Origin: Dehalococcoidia bacterium
GTDB lineage: Bacteria > Chloroflexota > Dehalococcoidia > UBA2979
Direction of reading: 5' to 3'
NCBI GenBank assembly: GCA_009692685.1
Contig: SHYS01000013.1
Coordinates: 1-23,308, forward strand
Length of the DNA stretch: 23,308 nucleotides
Position 1 is the stretch's first letter, and every line of letters begins with the position of its first letter. The position numbers and the translations under genes are program-made. Below, one piece after another: positions 21,072 to 23,308 of this stretch. The notes under the pieces are model-generated. The model did no database searches. It was not told the origin of the DNA and saw only the letters and a list, made by a program, of their open reading frames with translations.

Positions 21072-22394
21072 GTGCTCGCCATCCATGTCATCCGCGAACG
21101 CACGGACGAGGTCCGCCGCGCCCTCGCTGACCGCCACTCGGACGCCCCCCTCGACGCCATCCTCACCGCCGACGAGCGCCGTCGCGTCCTCCTCATCGAG
21201 GTCGAAGGGATGCGCAAAGAACGCAACGATGCCAGCAAGGCGATCGGCGCTGCCAAAGACCCCGCCGAGCGCCAACAGCTGATCGAGGCCCAGCGCGCCG
21301 TCGCCACCAACCTCGATGCTCGCGAGGGCGAACTGCGCGAGGTCGAGACCGACCTCAACGCGCTACTGCTCCAAGTGCCGAACATCCCCCACGCCAACGT
21401 CCCGATCGGCGGCGAGCCGGACGCCGTGATCGTCATCGAAGGCGACGGGCGCGACGGCTCCCAGCGTCGCGTCGACCCGCCCGTCCCGGTACACAGCGTC
21501 GCCACCCCCGCCATCGAGGCCGACCGCAAGCCGCACTGGGAGATCGGCGTCGACGCGGGCTACATCGACTTCGAGCGCGGGGCGAAGGTCTCCGGCGCAC
21601 CCTTCTACTTCCTGCGTGGCGACGGCGCACGGCTCCAGCGCGCGCTCATCACGTGGATGCTCGATGTGCATCGCGAGCAAGGCTACGAGGAGATCTACCC
21701 GCCGTTCCTCGTGCGCGAGGCTGCTCTCGTCGGCACCGGCCAACTGCCGAAGTTCGCCGACACCATGTTCCGCGCGGAGGGGACCGACCTCTGGCTCATC
21801 CCCACCGCCGAGGTCCCAGTCACCAACATGTACCGCGACGAGATCATGGACGTGACGACGCTCCCCCTGCATCACGTCGCCTACACCGCCTGCTTCCGCC
21901 ACGAACAGTTCTCCGCCGGGCGGGACGTCCGAGGCATCAAGCGCGGCTACCAGTTCGACAAGGTGGAGATGGTCCAGTTCACCGAGGAGGACGACTCCTG
22001 GGACGCCCTCGAACGCCTGCTCGGCCACGCCGTCGAGATCGTCGCCGCCCTCGGCCTCCGCTACCGCGTGATCCGCCTCGCCTCCGCCGACCTCACCTTC
22101 GCCTCCGCCATGACCTACGACATCGAGGTCTGGGCACCCGGCGCGCAGGAGTGGCTGGAGGTCTCCTCCGTCTCGAACTTCCTCGACTTCCAGGCCCGCC
22201 GCGCGAACCTCCGCTACCGAGGCGCGGACGGCCGCGTCCGCCACCTCCACACCCTCAACGGCTCCGGCGTCGCCCTCCCCCGCACCCTCGCCGCCTTCCT
22301 CGAAACCCACGCCCTCGAAGACGGCACCATCGAACTCCCCGCCCCACTCCGCCCCTACCTCGGCAGCCAGACCGCGCTCCAGCCCCCGAAGTAG
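21072..22394 (+). CDS. serS: Seryl-tRNA synthetase
   Basis: The 440-aa class II enzyme charges tRNA-Ser. Residues about 1-110 form the long antiparallel coiled coil that grips the tRNA variable arm (start LAIHVIRERTDEVRRAL). The catalytic domain shows GAPFYFLRGDGARLQRAL, the motif 2 region (TACFRHEQFSAGRDVRGI, QFDKVEMVQF), YDIEVWAPGAQEWLEVSSVS and NFLDFQARRANLRYR. Motif 3 is LNGSGVALPRTLAAFLE. GTG 21072 with AAGGAG (21060-21065) 6 nt upstream gives the standard N-terminus; a longer in-frame start overlaps the NUDIX gene. Intact and of normal length. Confidence 0.96.
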   Translation: MLAIHVIRERTDEVRRALADRHSDAPLDAILTADERRRVLLIEVEGMRKERNDASKAIGAAKDPAERQQLIEAQRAVATNLDAREGELREVETDLNALLLQVPNIPHANVPIGGEPDAVIVIEGDGRDGSQRRVDPPVPVHSVATPAIEADRKPHWEIGVDAGYIDFERGAKVSGAPFYFLRGDGARLQRALITWMLDVHREQGYEEIYPPFLVREAALVGTGQLPKFADTMFRAEGTDLWLIPTAEVPVTNMYRDEIMDVTTLPLHHVAYTACFRHEQFSAGRDVRGIKRGYQFDKVEMVQFTEEDDSWDALERLLGHAVEIVAALGLRYRVIRLASADLTFASAMTYDIEVWAPGAQEWLEVSSVSNFLDFQARRANLRYRGADGRVRHLHTLNGSGVALPRTLAAFLETHALEDGTIELPAPLRPYLGSQTALQPPK

Positions 22395-22440
22395 GACAAG
22401 CGATCTGGTCCGCCGGACGACAACGGTTCCACTCATCAGT

Positions 22441-22725
22441 GTGCCGATCCTGATTCCGACGCCGGGGACGCCCGCTGTCACTCCGCCGACTGGGGTACCG
22501 TCAACAGGCGTTCCGTCGACCGAGGTCTCACCCCCGACGGTGGCGCTCATCCAGATCCCGCCACTCAACGTGCCATCGGGCGCACCGACTCCGGCCATGA
22601 CCGGTAACGGCGGGTTCTCAGACGAACAGGAGCCGGGCCTTGGGGCCGCAGGCCTGCTGATCGCAGTCATCGCGATGGTGGGAGTGGCAGTGCGCCGCCT
22701 GAGTCGAGTGGGGTCAGGCCAGTAG
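22441..22725 (+). CDS. Small Pro/Thr-rich protein with C-terminal anchor
   Basis: A 94-aa frame from GTG 22441 is rich in Pro, Thr and Val with a short repeat (GVPST twice), then GNGGFSDEQEPGLGAAG, a hydrophobic helix (LLIAVIAMVGVAV) and a basic end (RRLSRV). That order of Pro/Thr stalk, short motif, helix and Arg-rich tail is typical of cell-surface anchor signals. There is no signal peptide and no ribosome binding site, and the frame stays open upstream into serS without a start codon. It could be the surviving 3' end of a larger surface-protein gene. Confidence 0.4.
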   Translation: MPILIPTPGTPAVTPPTGVPSTGVPSTEVSPPTVALIQIPPLNVPSGAPTPAMTGNGGFSDEQEPGLGAAGLLIAVIAMVGVAVRRLSRVGSGQ

Positions 22726-22744
22726 TCAGGCGGTCCGATCATGG

Positions 22745-22782
22745 GCACGGGATCACGCGGCTGGCGCCGCGTGATCCCGTGC
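22745..22782. terminator. 17-bp perfect hairpin between convergent genes
   Basis: GCACGGGATCACGCGGC (22745-22761), loop TGGC, GCCGCGTGATCCCGTGC (22766-22782) is an uninterrupted 17-bp inverted repeat. It sits between the small anchor ORF (stop 22725) and the matrixin stop (22795), where a bidirectional terminator is expected. No T-run follows on either strand, so it may act differently or belong to a repeat family. Confidence 0.6.
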
Positions 22783-22794
22783 TGGCTGAATCCT

Positions 22795-23308
22795 CTAACG
22801 CGAAAGAATCACGGGCGTAGCCACGTCCCACCCGTTGGGGAATGACGCACGGAAGTCCGCGTTCACGAACGACGGAGCGCCGAGCACCAGGACTCGAAGG
22901 ACTCCGCGGGCATCCGGCAGAGCCAGCCCAGTGACATCGGCGGCGCGTCCCCAGACCTCGAGTTGTCCAGAGTGCCACCTGGGAACAGCGCCAGCGCCAG
23001 ACGCCCCTGGCCAAAGTCCGGCCTCGCGAGTGCCGCTGGCGCCGTAGTCGCAGGGTGCGACGGAACAGCCGGGGCCAATGCAGCGCCGTAGAGCGATCGA
23101 AGTACCTCGTACTCCTGCGCTGACGGCTTCGCCGTGCAGCCGCCCCGCCAACGGCCGAGCGCAGGACGGGGTACCTCACATCGCCCACGTCGGCGCTACG
23201 GCCCAATCCGAGCGCATGCCCCATCTCATGGACGACCACATCGCTGAAGCAGGTCGGATCCAGAACCCCCACGAGCGGCCCGATAATGATGTCAGCCTCG
23301 ACGATGGT
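22795..23308 (-). pseudogene. Matrixin-like zinc metalloprotease, decayed, 5' end outside the window
   Basis: Reading from the right edge: ADIIIGPLVGVLDPTCFSDV, then VVVHEMGHALGLGRS and YPVLRS, the metzincin region of a matrixin. The motif HExxHxxGxxH has its third zinc ligand as Arg (CGT), and the Met-turn Met appears as Arg (VRYPVL). After a one-base loss at CCCC (23143-23146) the frame continues KPSAQEYEVLRSLYGAA and ALFPGGTLDN. After a second loss near 22962 it ends LEVWGRAADVTGLALPDARG ... GWDVATPVILSR. Two frameshifts and a lost ligand make inactivity likely. Confidence 0.75.

Noticed and set aside
21363..22748. 461-aa minus-strand open frame over serS
   Set aside because: A low-complexity shadow rich in Gly, Val, Asp and Glu, opposite a full serS.
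1..23308. CRISPR array, insertion sequence, toxin-antitoxin or defence genes
   Set aside because: Read through both strands: no regularly spaced repeats, transposase, integrase, or recognised defence domains.

Overview
The window is GC-rich (third codon positions nearly all G or C) and carries 24 protein genes or gene remnants plus one short leader ORF. No rRNA, tRNA, CRISPR array, insertion sequence or phage gene was seen. The mix suggests a Chloroflexota bacterium, possibly Dehalococcoidia or a relative. Pointers are a SepIVA/DivIVA-like gene beside coaD and rsmD, an F420-type LLM oxidoreductase, T/P-rich secreted proteins ending in a W...F...G-IP..TP...RC module, and leaderless promoters. 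An actinobacterium is the main alternative. The assignment is inference; no 16S or search was available.

Layout. 1-3238 (+): fluoride channel CrcB, aldo/keto reductase, LLM-class oxidoreductase, monoglyceride-lipase-like hydrolase. 3241-4429 (-): frameshifted L-2-hydroxyglutarate-oxidase-like gene. 4528-6056 (+): lipoprotein sugar dehydrogenase of the GSDH/PQQ type and a 57-aa membrane protein. 6074-9497 (+): promoter, 23-codon leader ORF ending Leu-Leu-Leu-Thr, leuS, and a lipoprotein alpha/beta-hydrolase without its catalytic serine. 9520-14530 (-): five-gene run htrA-like > GH18-like membrane protein > rsmD > coaD > sepIVA-like. 14671-15323 (+): regulatory region and greA. 15385-16143 (-): leaderless arsR coupled to a frameshifted SRPBCC gene. 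16246-18886 (+): lysS, SRPBCC protein, HAD phosphatase. 18887-20393 (-): 5' remnant of an FAD oxidoreductase, a terminator, and a frameshifted M23-like secreted peptidase. 20575-22394 (+): NUDIX hydrolase and serS. 22441-23308: a small anchor-like ORF, a 17-bp perfect hairpin and a decayed matrixin metalloprotease running off the right edge.

How it fits together. Three aminoacyl-tRNA synthetases, rsmD, greA and coaD form the housekeeping core, interleaved with secreted or redox accessory genes. All clear frameshifts lie in accessory genes, and none in about 18 kb of intact coding sequence, which argues for true decay rather than uniform sequencing error.

The best candidate for something undescribed is the leuS leader. 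It is a nearly leaderless ORF with three consecutive Leu codons, an internal heptamer exactly complementary to the leuS ribosome binding site, and a 10-bp hairpin two bases after its stop. Together these could form a leucine-responsive translational switch. Second is a GreA whose two catalytic acidic tip residues are replaced by Pro and Leu.
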